NCBI GenBank assembly: GCA_028571685.1
Contig: CM053146.1
Span: 108,909,431-108,973,430 of the forward strand
DNA: 64,000 nucleotides
Direction: 5' to 3'
Origin: Heterohyrax brucei
Taxonomy: Eukaryota; Chordata; Mammalia; Hyracoidea; Procaviidae
Of the stretch, positions 34,430 through 45,620 are shown piece by piece (position 1 is the first letter of the stretch; every line of letters starts with the position of its first letter). Below the pieces are notes generated by a model, which saw only the letters and a list, made by a program, of their open reading frames with translations, was not told where the DNA came from and ran no database searches. The translations under genes and the position numbers were made by a program.

Positions 34430-34473
34430 CGCTGTGAGTCAGATCCGACTCGACGGCACTTGGCTGGCTTGGC
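34430..34473 (+). mobile_element. 44 bp SINE 3' end insertion in L1
   Basis: The L1 sequence 'tctagtggctaatgaccgt' is followed by 'cgctgtgagtcagatccgac', 'tcgacggcacttggctggct' and 'tggc', then the L1 resumes with 'aatgaccgtgagtcttt'. The 9 bp flanks 'aatgaccgt' (34421-34429, 34474-34482) are exact. Only the last part of a SINE/RTE 3' end was inserted. Confidence 0.88.
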
Positions 34474-35040
34474 AATGACCGTGAGTCTTTCTTCATGTAT
34501 CTGTTGGCCCCCGAATGCTTTCTTCGGAGAAGGACTTATTTATATCATGTGTTCATTTTTAATTGAGTTATTTATCTTTCTACCACTGAGGTTTTGTAGT
34601 ATCTTATAGATTTTAGGGGTTAGACCCTGATCAGAAATGTTGTAGCCAATTTCTTTTTCTCAGTAAGTGTTTGATATTTAGGAGCTCACAGTTACCCAGT
34701 TTTTCTTCTGGTATTTGTGCACTGGTTATGTTTGCAATCTGTTTATGTAATGCATTGATGTTATCAAGAACTTCATTTTACTTGCATTCACAATCAATAC
34801 ACGTGGGAACAACAGTCAAGAAATTAAAAGATGCATTGCACTGGGCAAATCAGCCACAAGAGATCTCTTTAAAGTGTTAAAAAGCAAAGATGTCACACTA
34901 AGGACTAAAGTGCACCTGACTCAAGCCGGGGTGTTTTCAGTCACTTCATGTGTATGTGAAAGCTGGAAAATAAATAAGACAGACCAAGGAGAACCAATGC
35001 CTTTGAACTGTTGTGTTGGCCAAGAATATTAATACACCAC

Positions 35041-35750
35041 TGTCATGGATTGAACTCCCAAAAACGTGTGTAGCAACTTGGCTGGGCTATGATTCCCAAT
35101 ATTTTGTGATTGTCCTCTAATTTGTGATTTTCCTATGCTAATAAACCCTAGTAGCATAGTAAGTTAAGTGATATGTCAGCTGACCAAAAGATCAGCAGTT
35201 CAAATCTGCCAGGTGCTCTTTGGACACTCTATGGGGCAGTTCTACTCTGACCTCTCGGGTCACTGTGAGTCTGACATGACTCAGTGCTGTTGGTTTATTA
35301 ATCCTAATCTCAGACTGTGGTTAACAGAGTAGGCTGTGTTAGAAAGGATTAGGATGGGACCTTAAATCTCTTCCTAAGGTCATCTCCCAGCTCCACTGTA
35401 AAGGGTGTTTCTCTAGAGAGCAGCTTGTACCACCTTTTATCCTTTCACCCTACAAAAGATAAAAGGAAAGGGAAGCAAGCAGAGAGTTGGAACCTCATAC
35501 CATCAAGAAAGCAGCACTAGGAGCAGAGCACATCCTTCAGACATGTGGTTTGTGTGTGAAGATGCTCCCTGACAGAAGACAGGTACAACATGAAGACCTT
35601 CTTCCAGGGTCACCAGAGAGAGTGTGTTCCCTGGAGCTGGTGCCCTGAATTTGGACTTGCTAGCCTACCGGACTATGTGAGGAAAAACTTTTCTTTCTGA
35701 AAGCCATTCACTTGTGGTTGTTCTGTTGGAGCAGTACCAGATGACTAACA
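35041..35750 (+). mobile_element. MaLR-like LTR, subtype B, holding an AfroSINE
   Basis: The sense strand starts 'tgtcatggattgaactccc' and ends 'gatgactaaca'. It carries the subtype B block 'ccactgtaaagggtgtttct' and the U5-like 'acttgtggttgttctgttgg'. It interrupts the RTE copy. The AfroSINE at 35146-35297 was added later. Solitary fossil LTR. Confidence 0.88.
35146..35297 (+). mobile_element. AfroSINE inside the LTR
   Basis: The head is 'ccctagtagcatagtaagtt', the B-box region 'atcagcagttcaaatctgcc', the body 'actctatggggcagttctac', and the 3' end 'atgactcagtgctgttggtt'. It is the innermost layer of a four-deep nest. Confidence 0.92.
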
Positions 35751-38403
35751 CAATGCTGAAGGACAAATAGATCTGAAAAAGGTATGACTAGAGTGCTCCT
35801 TGGCAGCTGGACGGCAAGACTGTGTCTCATGTGCTTTGGACCTGTTATCAGGAAGGACCAGTCCCTGGAGAAGGACGTCTTGCTTGATAAAATAGACAGT
35901 CAGCACAAAAATCCTCCTGAGACAGAGGAGCACAGTAGCTGTCACAGTGGGCTCAAGGACAGTAACAATTGTGAAGATGGCCCGTTTGGTTGTGTCTAGG
36001 ATAACTATGAGGCAGAACCGATTTGACTGACACTTAACAACAATAAAACGTTGTCCCTACTTTTTCTTCTATGGTCTTTATTGTTTTAGATTTTATATTT
36101 AGGTTTTTGATACATTTTGAGTTAGTTTTTGCACACAGTATAAGGTATGTGCCTAGTTTCAGTTTTTTGCAGATGAATTTCCAGTCATGACAGCACCAGT
36201 TAAACAGACTCTTTGCTCTCGTTAATAAATTGGGCCTTCGTCATAGGTGGATAATTTTACATGTGGATCCTCAGTTCGGCTCCACTGGTCTTTGTATCTG
36301 GTGTACACGTGCCAGGTTGTTTTGACTGCTGTGGCGGTATAATAGTTTCTAAATTCAGGTAGCATCAGGCCTCCCACTTTATTATTCTTCCCAGTAACAG
36401 TTGACTTATCTTAGTTCACTTTTCTTTCCATATGAAGTTGGTGATTTGTTTATACGTTTTGTTAAAAAATATCCTTGAAACTCAGATTGAGATTGCATTT
36501 TCACTATAGATTTTGGGTAGAATTAACATTTGCACAATATTGAATCTTCCTATCCATGAGCAAAGTATCATTTTACACTTACATAGGTCTCTTCTGGTTT
36601 CTTGTAGTAGTGTCTTATAGTTTCCTTTGTCTAAGTCTTTTACCTTTCTAAACAGAATTATTTGTAAGTATGTTATCTTCCTTGCTGCTACTGCTAAATG
36701 ACAGTGATTTTGTGATTTCCTCTTTGAAGTTCTCTTTGTTAGTGTAAAGGAATCCAAGAGATTTTTGTATTTTTATTTTGTATCACCATACTTTGCTGAA
36801 TTCTTCTATTAGTTTCAGAAGTTTTTTTGAGCGTTCTTTGGGGTTTTCTGTGTATGAAATCACATCATTTCTAAACAGGAATACTTTTACTTCTTCCTTG
36901 TGAATTTGGATGCCCTTTTTTTTTCTTTTTGTTGCCTTATTATTCTGGCTACAACCTCCGCCACAACGTTGAATAAAGGTGATGACAAAGCACATCCTTG
37001 TCTGGTTCTCACTGTCAAAGAGAATGCTTTCAGACTCCCTCCACTTACGATGATTTTTGGCTGCTTCATTTAAAAGCCTTTATTATGTCTAGGAATTTCC
37101 CTTCTATTCCTGTTTTTTTTCTTCTTCCATTTTCTTCTTTTTTTTTTTTATCATGAATAGGTGTTGGACTTTGTTAAATGCTTTTTCTGCATCAATTGAT
37201 AAGATCCTGTGGTTCATGTCTCTGATGTTATTTGTGTGATGGATTACACTGATTGTTTTTCTGATGTTGAGCTATCCCTCCATACCCAGTATGAGTCTTA
37301 GTTGGTCATGATGAATCATTTTTTTGGTAAGTTGTTGGATTCTATTGGCTAGAATTTTGTTGAGGATGTCTGTGTCTGTGTTCACTAGGGATATTGGTCT
37401 GTAATTTTCTTTTTTGTGGTGACTTTACATGGTTTGAGTATCAAGCTTTTGCTGGCTTCATAGAGGAAGTTTGGGAGCATTTCGTCTTTTTCTGTGCTCT
37501 GAAATGCCTTTAATAATAGTTGTCTTAACTCTTCTCTGAAAGTATGACAGAATTTTCCACTGAAGCCATCACAACCAGGGCTTGTTGTTGTTAGGAATTT
37601 TTAAATTACCCCTTCAATCTCTTCTTTTGTTACAAGCATATTTAGTTGTTCTGCCTTGGTTTGAGTTTAGGTAGGTAGCATGCTTCTGAAATTTGTCCAT
37701 CTCCTGTAGGTTTTCAAATTTGTTGTGGTATAACTTTTCATAGCGTTCTGTTACGATTCTTTTAATTTCAGCTGTATTTGTTGATATTTGCTTCCTCTCC
37801 TGTTTTTCTTTTGTCAGTTTGACCAGTGGTTTACCAATTTTGTTGACCTTTTCTAACAACCACCTTTTGGTCTTATTAACACTTTTTTTTTTTTTGATTC
37901 TCTAATGTAATTCTGCACTAATTTTTATTGTTTCCTTTCTCCTGGTGCCCAAGAGTTTCTTCTGCTGTTCTGTTTCTTTTGTTCCACCTGTAGGGTTATG
38001 TTTGGGTTTGGGCTCTTTCCTCTTTTGGGATGTGTGTTTCTACTGCTATTAAACTGACCTCTGACCACTAATTTGCTGTATCTCAAAGGTTCTAGTAAGA
38101 TTCTCATTTGATTGTGTGAATTTCTTTATTCTATTCTTTATTTTTTCTATTTTATTCTCACTTGATTCTGTGAATTTCTTTATTCTATTCTTCATTTTTT
38201 TCTATAACCCAGTTGTTTTTGAGAAAAATGCTATTCAGTTTCCACATATTTGATTTCCCCCCTTGCTTTTTCTGTTACTGAATGCTCCTTTTAAAAGCAT
38301 TAATGCTTTACAGTCAGAAAAGATGAGACAGCATTTCTTAACCATCTTTGTATCCCCATCAGCTCACACAATACTCAATACATAGGTGATAACATAAATT
38401 AGA

Positions 38404-38448
38404 AGGATGGGGAAATGGATGGATGGACAGATAGATGGATGGATGGAA
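38404..38448 (+). repeat. (GGAT)n short tandem repeat
   Basis: Imperfect GGAT/GATA units, such as 'atggatggatggacagatag', over about 45 bp. Confidence 0.9.
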
Positions 38449-38749
38449 AAACTATGGTAGGGTTACAGTGACCTCGTATACCTAGAAAAGTTTTCTCCTT
38501 GGGATTTAACGACAACAAATAACTCATGAAAATTTCAAGTGCTGCTTTTTTGGTTTTCCAGGTGATCTATGTTGACATGAGCATGTGTGGATGTTAAAAT
38601 GTTAGTTACTGTTGGAGATGGGGATCAATAAATAACATTCTTTTCTTCCAGACAACTGATATCTAAATATACAAGATTAAAGTGTGACCTTCATTTATGG
38701 CTTCAAATAGTTTCATTTCAGTCAACCCCCTGCTAAGAATCTGCCTTTG

Positions 38750-38870
38750 CACTCCACATATGTTGAATCAGAACCTATATGTATACATAAGCATCACCTA
38801 GGGATATTATTGGAAATGTGGATTCTGATTCAGTATATCTGAGGTTGAAAGGCATATTCTCAGTGGAGGG
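38750..38870 (+). mobile_element. MER5-type fragment
   Basis: 'ataagcatcacctagggata', 'gaaatgtggattctgattca' and 'gtatatctgagg' are in MER5 order. Edges are approximate. Confidence 0.5.
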
Positions 38871-39757
38871 CCTAACTGAAATGAACTAGCTGGAAACCTT
38901 GCCTTCATTATAATTAAAACTAACTGGATAACATGGTTTTAGATTATCGGTCAAGTTGAGCTTTCAAATAGTCTCTCCCATGGAAAGAGTCTAGGTCTAT
39001 AGAGCAAACTATTCACTCAGAATTGCTGTTTCCACTAGATCCACAGAAGAGAGGGAAGAAGCAGAGGCCCCTTCAGTGTCTGCAATGTTTTAAGAGTTTT
39101 AATTCATACATTCAAGAAGCATGGCCTCATAGATATTAATTCCTTGCTACCCAATCGAACTAGGTCAGGGGAAGAATTCAGGAGGGTTACCTAGTGAAAG
39201 CCCCTTCCTGGAAATATTAACCAGGGAAACATGTGTCTATTATAAAAGAGCACAAAGAAATCATGGACTTGAGCCCAGGAAGGCGAGGGTGTGTCCAGAG
39301 AGAAACAAATACGTGCCGACTTCTTTATACTTAATAAGAACCACCAAAATACCCAGTGAAGCTGCAATCATAAAGTGCCTATATGAGTGCTTGAAAACAC
39401 TAATTAGGAATTTAAAAACCACATATTTTACCTACCCAAGCAATAATATTTATGACATGTAGAATAACAAACATCTTTGCTATCTAGTGACCTTTCTGAA
39501 ACATGACCAACCACCACGTTCTTTAGTTTACTTGGATATGCAGTAATTTCTTGTTTTTAATGCAAAATGTTGAAATGTTATATTCCAATGTCCAAGCTGA
39601 AATAAGTGAGTTTTTGCATTGTTCTAAAAATTTGTTGAAAAGTGCAACCTGACTTCAAAAGCAGCAGGTGGTTGACTGATTGTTTTCCATTCCAGGCTCA
39701 GCTTTGCTCTTAGATTGTAAAAGGAGGAGGAAGTTAAGCTATGTTAGAAATAAAAAT

Positions 39758-40455
39758 AATTATGGCGCTGGAGCCATAGATTTAACTGGACATTATTTTA
39801 GTCATCCATTACTGCTCTAACAGAAATACCACAAGTAGATGGCTTAAACAAAGAGAAATTTTACTCTGTTGTAGTCCCATCAGCTGCAAGTCCAAATTCA
39901 GGATGTCAGCTCCAGGGGAAGGCTCTGTTGGCTCTGGAAGAAGGTCCTTGTCATCAATCTTCCCTCGGACTGGGAGCTTCTGAGGTGCAGGGACCCCAGT
40001 TCCAAAGGACACACTCCGCTCCCAGCACTGCTTCTTTCCTGATGGTGTGAGGTTGCCAACTCTTTGCTTGCTTCCCTTTCCTATCTGTCCTAAGAGATTG
40101 CCTCAAGACACAATGTAAACTTACACATGGAGTCCTGCCCCACCAATACAATCAGCGTCGAGGCTCCCTCATTAACACCACAGAGGCAGAATTTTAAGCA
40201 TATAGGAGCATCACACAAATACTGGGAATCCTGGCCTTGCTGAATTGCTAGACACATTTTCAGGGGACACAATTCAAAGCATGACCAGCATCAACTGTCT
40301 TAATATGGGCAAGACATTTAGTTTCTTGAAACTCTGTTCCCTTGTTCCCATTTGTAAACCAGAGCTATTATAATACCTACCTCCTTGAGTTGTAATAAAA
40401 ATTAAAGGAGACAAAGTAAGAGCATAGAAACCTGCAGGGCAATAGCAGGCATGAA
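39758..40455 (+). mobile_element. MIR SINE split by an LTR
   Basis: The head-side part 'aattatggcgctggagccat' lies left of the LTR. The core and 3' parts 'gggcaagacatttagtttct' and 'ctacctccttgagttgtaat' lie right of it. They join as one MIR in the same orientation. Confidence 0.7.
39794..40286 (-). mobile_element. MaLR-like solitary LTR, subtype A
   Basis: Antisense blocks 'tccattactgctctaacag', 'ccacaagtagatggctta', 'atgtcagctccaggggaagg' and the end 'ggggacacaattcaaagc'. Fossil LTR inserted in a MIR; the flanks are only partly matching. Confidence 0.85.
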
Positions 40456-41430
40456 CTTAGGTGCTGGATGAATTTTTCTACATGTAGTCAGTAGTCATCC
40501 CATGGTGATTCTAATGCTACCACACTCCTGGTAGCCAAGGGATGTGGGGGAGCCAAGTAGCAGCCCCAGGAGTCTGATTTCCTGACTGGAATTTTTATCC
40601 TGGCGCAGACTTCTCTGTATGACCGTCATACAATTAGTGTTGAGTTACAGAAACACCAAGGCTGACTCCTGGAAAAAGAGGAAAAAAAGAAAACCATTTC
40701 AGATTTCTTTCTCCAGGCCCTGTGCTAAGGCCCTGAGGCCTAGAACTGTTTTAGGGATATGAACTCAGGACTTAGGAAGAACTGAATAATGGGGACTCTG
40801 GGAAGGGGAGTCTTTTCCAGTCATGCATATGCCGTTGGTGAGTAACTACACAATGTGAGAAGGCATTTATTCCAGCCCAAACCCTGCAATATGACATTTC
40901 AGCATTTTTCATTAAAAATAAGAAATTACTGCATATTCAGGTGTGCCAAGATCTAAATGTGTAATTCAGGCTGCAGGATATGTGCTGTACAGCCCAAGTG
41001 ACAAGAATCCCAGATAAAAACAGAAGATCTGAAGGAAAAATGATAGCCCACCTGAAAGTTTTCTGTAACCATTTGTTTCAATATTGCCTTCCCACAGTTG
41101 AAATTTTGGACAGTAAACAGAGAGAAAACAACCAGATAGCCTGACAGCGCACATTTCTCTATCAAGTTATCTTGGTTCTTTGTGTCAAAGTGCAGCCTAA
41201 TCTGATGCATGCAAATCTGTATTTTAAGAAAGATGCACATGCAGCCCTGTCTGCAAATTGGCATTTGATTTTTTCCATTTTCCGATTTAAATATCAGACT
41301 TGCAGAATAGCTTGATTGGAAATATTATTAAAATTACGTGTGAGACATGAAGCTGTTTGAGAACCGGAATGATAATTTTGAACCATTGTATCCTTTTCTA
41401 CACCTAACTATGATGGCCTAGTAGAATCCT
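40456..41430. other. Unique sequence, possible conserved non-coding DNA
   Basis: No exon or repeat is recognised. The part at about 40900-41400 is repeat-free, with motifs such as 'ttctttgtgtcaaagtgcag' and 'ctgatgcatgcaaatctg' (octamer-like). Function is not shown by the sequence. Confidence 0.35.
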
Positions 41431-41437
41431 GATGTAT

Positions 41438-41640
41438 GTTATTAGTTGCCATCTAATTGATTCCAATTACGGCCATTGTGTGTGTGCAAAGCAAAACTGC
41501 TCCATTGGGTTTTCAGGGCTCCAAATTTTTGGAAGCAGATCACTAGGCCTGTCTTCTGAGGACCTCTTGAGTACATCTGAGCTTCTAGTCTTTCAACTGG
41601 TGGTTGAGCAATTTAACCATTTGTACCACCTAGGGATTCC
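41438..41640 (-). mobile_element. AfroSINE, long type
   Basis: An antisense copy: 'attagttgccatctaattga', 'caaagcaaaactgctccatt', 'ttttggaagcagatcactag', 'aactggtggttgagcaattt' and head 'tgtaccacctagggattc'. Short flanks around tcctga are possible. Confidence 0.88.
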
Positions 41641-41644
41641 TGAA

Positions 41645-43012
41645 TACAAACTGAATTGATATAAATAAGTTAAAGCAGTCTTTCAAGTATAATAAATGCC
41701 AGTTTGCTTTCCGTATTTTTCTACATCTTACAGAAAAAATGTGGGGTGATGTTACATGTGGCATTAGAAACAGCCCAGTGACTCTTGGGATCAGTGTTGT
41801 TTCTCAACCAAAGATGCTATTCTTCCTACGTGGCAACTTCTTGAGAGTGAGTTTGACGTCATCAAAGAGACAGGTTAACTAGTTCAGGTGGCTGAAGTAG
41901 CAGCTTGTGTGTTGGAGGTGATTTCAGAATTTCCCAATACTGAATTCAGTATCTCAGCCCTGCTGCTTGCGGTTGCCCCCTCTCCTTCCTTTTCTTACTT
42001 TCCTAAATGTGGAAGGATCTTACTTTTGTGGAGGTGTCTGGCTTCTCCATTAGAAAGGACAATGTGGCACATAAAAGGTGATCAAATGATTACCCCAAGT
42101 AAAATACTTTAAAGAAAGCACCAATAACTTTTCCCTTTGCCTGCCCTCCAAAGTGCCATCAGCAAAGACAATTACTCTAACAGGAAAAAGGGGATACGCT
42201 CTATTCTGCCAGTAGTATGGGGGTTACTGCTGAATGTCACAAAAGAGAATAATTATACGCTCCCATCTTGTTTTCCTTCCAGATAAACCGACACCAAAGC
42301 CACACACTGATCAATCTTAGAAAACTTTGAAATGAGCTGTATATGAAATGGATCATCTGGCATAAAGCACAGGACTGAGATGTTTCACTCAAAGTTAAAT
42401 ATTCTTCTTTTTAATTTCCAGGCTTTATGAAGGCAAAGCCACCACCAAGTTTTGTTTCCCACGACATTCTCTGAAACACTCCAGACACCAGCCTAAGGGA
42501 ATTGGCTCTAGGATTTTTTTGTTTGTTTCTTAGTTTCAACTTCAACTCTCTTTTCTGTGACTCAGTACCAGAGTTTCACTGTCATGTCACAGTGACCCAA
42601 AGATGGAGATGGAGCACCCCAACTGCTCCAAGCCAACAAAAAACAGTTCCCCAGGAAATTAATGTGTTTATTAATAACTACGAAAAAATGAATGCCTTTT
42701 TTAAAGCATGCATCTCAGAAACCTCTGAATGATTTCAGTAAGACAGAGACAAAAGGGAAAAATCCAAGAGGGAAGTAGGAGACAAGTAGATAGGATCAAC
42801 TCAGCACAGCTAAATTGGGACTGAGAACAATACAACGCTTTGATTGATACGGTGATTTAAAAATTAAAAGAGAGGAGTCTATCTGTGAGCTGAATGCCAG
42901 CTACCTGAGATTGATGGATGGCGTGAGTCTTCTCTTCTTTGTAGCATTTTAGATAAAGATGTGTTTTCTTTTAGAGGGTTCTTTACAAGACAATTGTGTG
43001 ACTGGAAAGAGG
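41645..43012. other. Unique sequence, no gene
   Basis: No exon or named repeat was found over about 1.4 kb. Open frames at 41888-42112 and 42502-42732 give products without recognisable domains. Confidence 0.4.
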
Positions 43013-43090
43013 GTGTGTGTGTGCGTGTGTGTGTGTGCATGTGTGTGTGCGCGTGTGTGTGTGTGTGCGTGCACGTGCGCACACACGTGT
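43013..43090. repeat. (TG)n microsatellite with CG and CA interruptions
   Basis: An alternating purine-pyrimidine tract of TG units with GCGC, GCATG and a closing 'gcgcacacacg'. The near-palindromic end could also form a cruciform. Potential Z-DNA. Confidence 0.95.
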
Positions 43091-44123
43091 AGCATTTCAG
43101 TACACTGTTCTATACCTAGAATGCAAAGCTACGCCATAGCTTGCTTTGCACACTATTTCCATAGCTTGTGCACAGATAAAGTACTGTAAAAACATCCCTC
43201 CTGGATGTGCCTTCATTTCCAATTGTGTCTATGCACCGTGTGGAAGCCAGCATGATTGAGGAAAAAGTGATTGTGTGAACCTCTAAATCCATCTGTCATG
43301 TCATTGGCATTGAAGAGCCTTGCTGAAAAATTAGCTGCCTCCTTCACCCAACTTGTGTTTTCCCATCCTCAAGACAATACGGGAAGCTCTTAGCTGAGAG
43401 AGAAGGGAACAAAGGGGCAAGGAATTCAATAAAAAAGAAATCCTAGGCAAAATGAAATATTGTTTCTCTGTATTGCACTCTTTTTCTCTGATTTGCCAGA
43501 GTATTAACCACTTCCCTGCTGCACCAGGCAGCAGGAACACTTCTGATTGCAGAAGACTGAAGTGTCCCAAGAATCAGGGACATCTGTGTGAGAAGTGGCC
43601 CAGAACATAAGACTAAAGTGGACATAATAATGATAGCCAAAACATGAAAAAAATACTCTGAATTCCTGCATCTTTGGAATTTTCCTAATACACCTGCTTA
43701 AATAACTGCACATACAGGCTCAAAGATTTAATGGCTTTTGATGTTATTGGTATTTGTGAACTTCCTAAAATTATATAAAATTTTATTTACTTGAACCTGT
43801 GTGCATTTTTCTTGGTGGGGGTCCGTAGCAATCATCTATATCTTTGATTTGTCTATGACCTTCAAATATTAAACTGTCACTATAATATAGTTACTGTTGT
43901 AACACTTTTTGCTTTATTTTTTCAGTTGTACAATGTATGTTGCCTGTCACTGGGGATTAAGCATTGGGAGAAAAATCCTACTTATGAAATACTTACTTGA
44001 GCCAAGGACAGAACAACAGGAAAACACACATAAACTGGACAACAGATGCTGAATTAGATGATGAAAGGAGATGGAGTGAAAGACATCAGATTTATAAGCA
44101 GTTAGTTTTGTAAGGGATTTTCA
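43091..44123. other. Unique sequence, no gene
   Basis: No repeat or exon is recognised. A set of overlapping minus-strand frames at 43331-43713 in different phases argues against coding. Confidence 0.4.
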
Positions 44124-44542
44124 CCCAGGCAGACAGGCATGGACAAGTGGTGATACTTTCCTAGTCATCTGTCAGTTTGTTGTGCTGTGAGGGCTTGTAT
44201 GTCCCTGTGACACTGGAAGCTATGCCACCAATATTTGAAATACCAGCAATCACCATTGGTGGGAAAATTCCAGCCCAGCTCCACACTAATACAGACTAGG
44301 AAGAAGGACATGATAGTCACCTCCAAAGAAAATTGTCCAGTGAAAACCTTATGAATAGCAGTAGAACACTGTCCATTACAGTGCCAAGGGTAAGAAGGCA
44401 CTTGAAAGAAAACTGAATAAGAGCCATCTCCTCAAAATAGAGTTTGTACAACAAGAATAGAGCCAGGCTTTTGGGATCTTCCTTTGCTGATACGGCACAA
44501 CTCAGAATGAGAAGAAACAGCTGCAAATACCCATTAATAATA

Positions 44543-44691
44543 CCTATTGCCATCAAGTAGATTCCAACTCACAGCGAACCTATAGGACAGAGTAGAACTA
44601 CCCCATAGGATTTCCAAGGAGTGGCTGGTAGATTCAAACTGCCAACCTTTTGGTTAGCAGCCAGAAACTTAACCACCATGCACAAGGGTTT
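44543..44691 (-). mobile_element. AfroSINE with a 13 bp target duplication
   Basis: An antisense copy: 'cctattgccatcaagtagat', 'ggacagagtagaactacccc', 'ttttggttagcagccagaaa' and head 'ccatgcacaagggttt'. The flanks 'cccattaataata' (44530-44542 and 44692-44704) are exact and restore the RTE sequence when collapsed. Confidence 0.95.
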
Positions 44692-45608
44692 CCCATTAAT
44701 AATAAGAACACAGAATGTACAAATTACGAATTTAGGAAAATTGGAAATCATCTAAAATAAAATGTAATACATAAACATCAACATCCTAAGCACTAGTGAG
44801 CTGAAATGGACTAGTATTGGCCATTTTGAATAATATAGTCATATAGTCTACTATGCCAGTAATGTGTCATATCAGCAAACTGAAGAGGAATGATGTTAGA
44901 TTCATTGTTAAAAAGAACATTTCAAGATCTGTCCAGAAGTGCAATGTTGTGACAGAATAATATCCATAAGCCTGTAAAGATAGCCAGCTAATGCAACTAT
45001 TTTTCAGATTTACACACCAACCACTAAGGCCAAAGATGAGGAAATTAATTTTTACCAGATTCTGCAGTCTGAAATTGATCAAATATGTAATTAAGATGTG
45101 TTGATAATTACAAGTGATTGGAATATGAAAGTTGGAAACATAAGAAAGTTAGAATAATAAGTAGTTGGAAAATACGACATTGGTAACAGAAATACCAGAG
45201 ATCCCATGATCCACTTGTGTGAGACCAATAACTAAGTCTTCATAAGAAAACCCTTTTTTAACAGCTTAAGTGGTGATTATACACTTGGACCTTTCTAGAA
45301 GGAATACACAGAAATCAAGTCTACTATATCTGTGGAAAGAGACTGTAGAAAAGTTCAGTATCATCACTAAGAACGAGACTAGGAGCCTACCAAAGAACAG
45401 ACCACCAAATGCTCATATGAAAGTAAGCTGAAGCGAAGAGAATTAAAACCAGTCCACAAGAGCCAAAATATCACCCTGAGTATGTTCCACCTGAATTTGG
45501 AGACCATGTAAAGAATAGATTTGATGCATTGAACACTAATGACTGAAGACCAGATGAGTTGTGGGAAGAGATCAAAGAGATCATAAATGAAGAAAACAAG
45601 AAGTCATT

Positions 45609-45620
45609 AGCCAAGTGCCG
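45609..45620 (-). mobile_element. 12 bp SINE-tail-like insert in RTE
   Basis: The RTE reads 'gaagtcatt', then 'agccaagtgccg', then 'tcattaaaaagac'; other copies have the two RTE parts contiguous ('gaggtcattaaaaagag'). The reverse complement of the insert, 'cggcacttggct', equals part of the inserts at 34430 and 22185. The tcatt flanks are duplicated. Confidence 0.6.

Larger units (their letters stand above)
34756..36045 (+). mobile_element. RTE LINE 3' end, 5'-truncated, split by an LTR
   Basis: It begins in RT sequence ('gttatcaagaacttcatttt') and follows the other copies to 'ttggccaagaatattaatac'. After the LTR it resumes with 'ggtatgactagagtgctcct' and ends 'gacacttaacaacaata'. It is inserted in the minus-strand L1 about 550 bp from the first RTE. 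Confidence 0.9.
29555..38325 (-). mobile_element. Long minus-strand L1, split into three pieces
   Basis: Piece 1 (to 30538) is the 3' UTR and ORF2 end ('cattaagtctgttctttt', 'catctttttgctattgcaaa'). Piece 2 (34205-34755) and piece 3 (36046-38325) continue ORF2 in order. Minus-strand frames at 36482-36757 give '...CSWIGRFNIVQMLILPKI...' and at 37614-37859 give '...NKIGKPLVKLTKEKQE...', both L1 ORF2-like. Stops and shifts abound; it is dead. Two RTE insertions split it. Confidence 0.92.
38326..39757. other. Mostly unique sequence, no gene
   Basis: Apart from the GGAT tract and a MER5-like piece at 38750-38870, nothing can be named. No exon is supported. Confidence 0.4.

Noticed and set aside
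42879-43189. His/Thr- and Val/Cys-rich open frames
   Set aside because: They are translations of the TG microsatellite.
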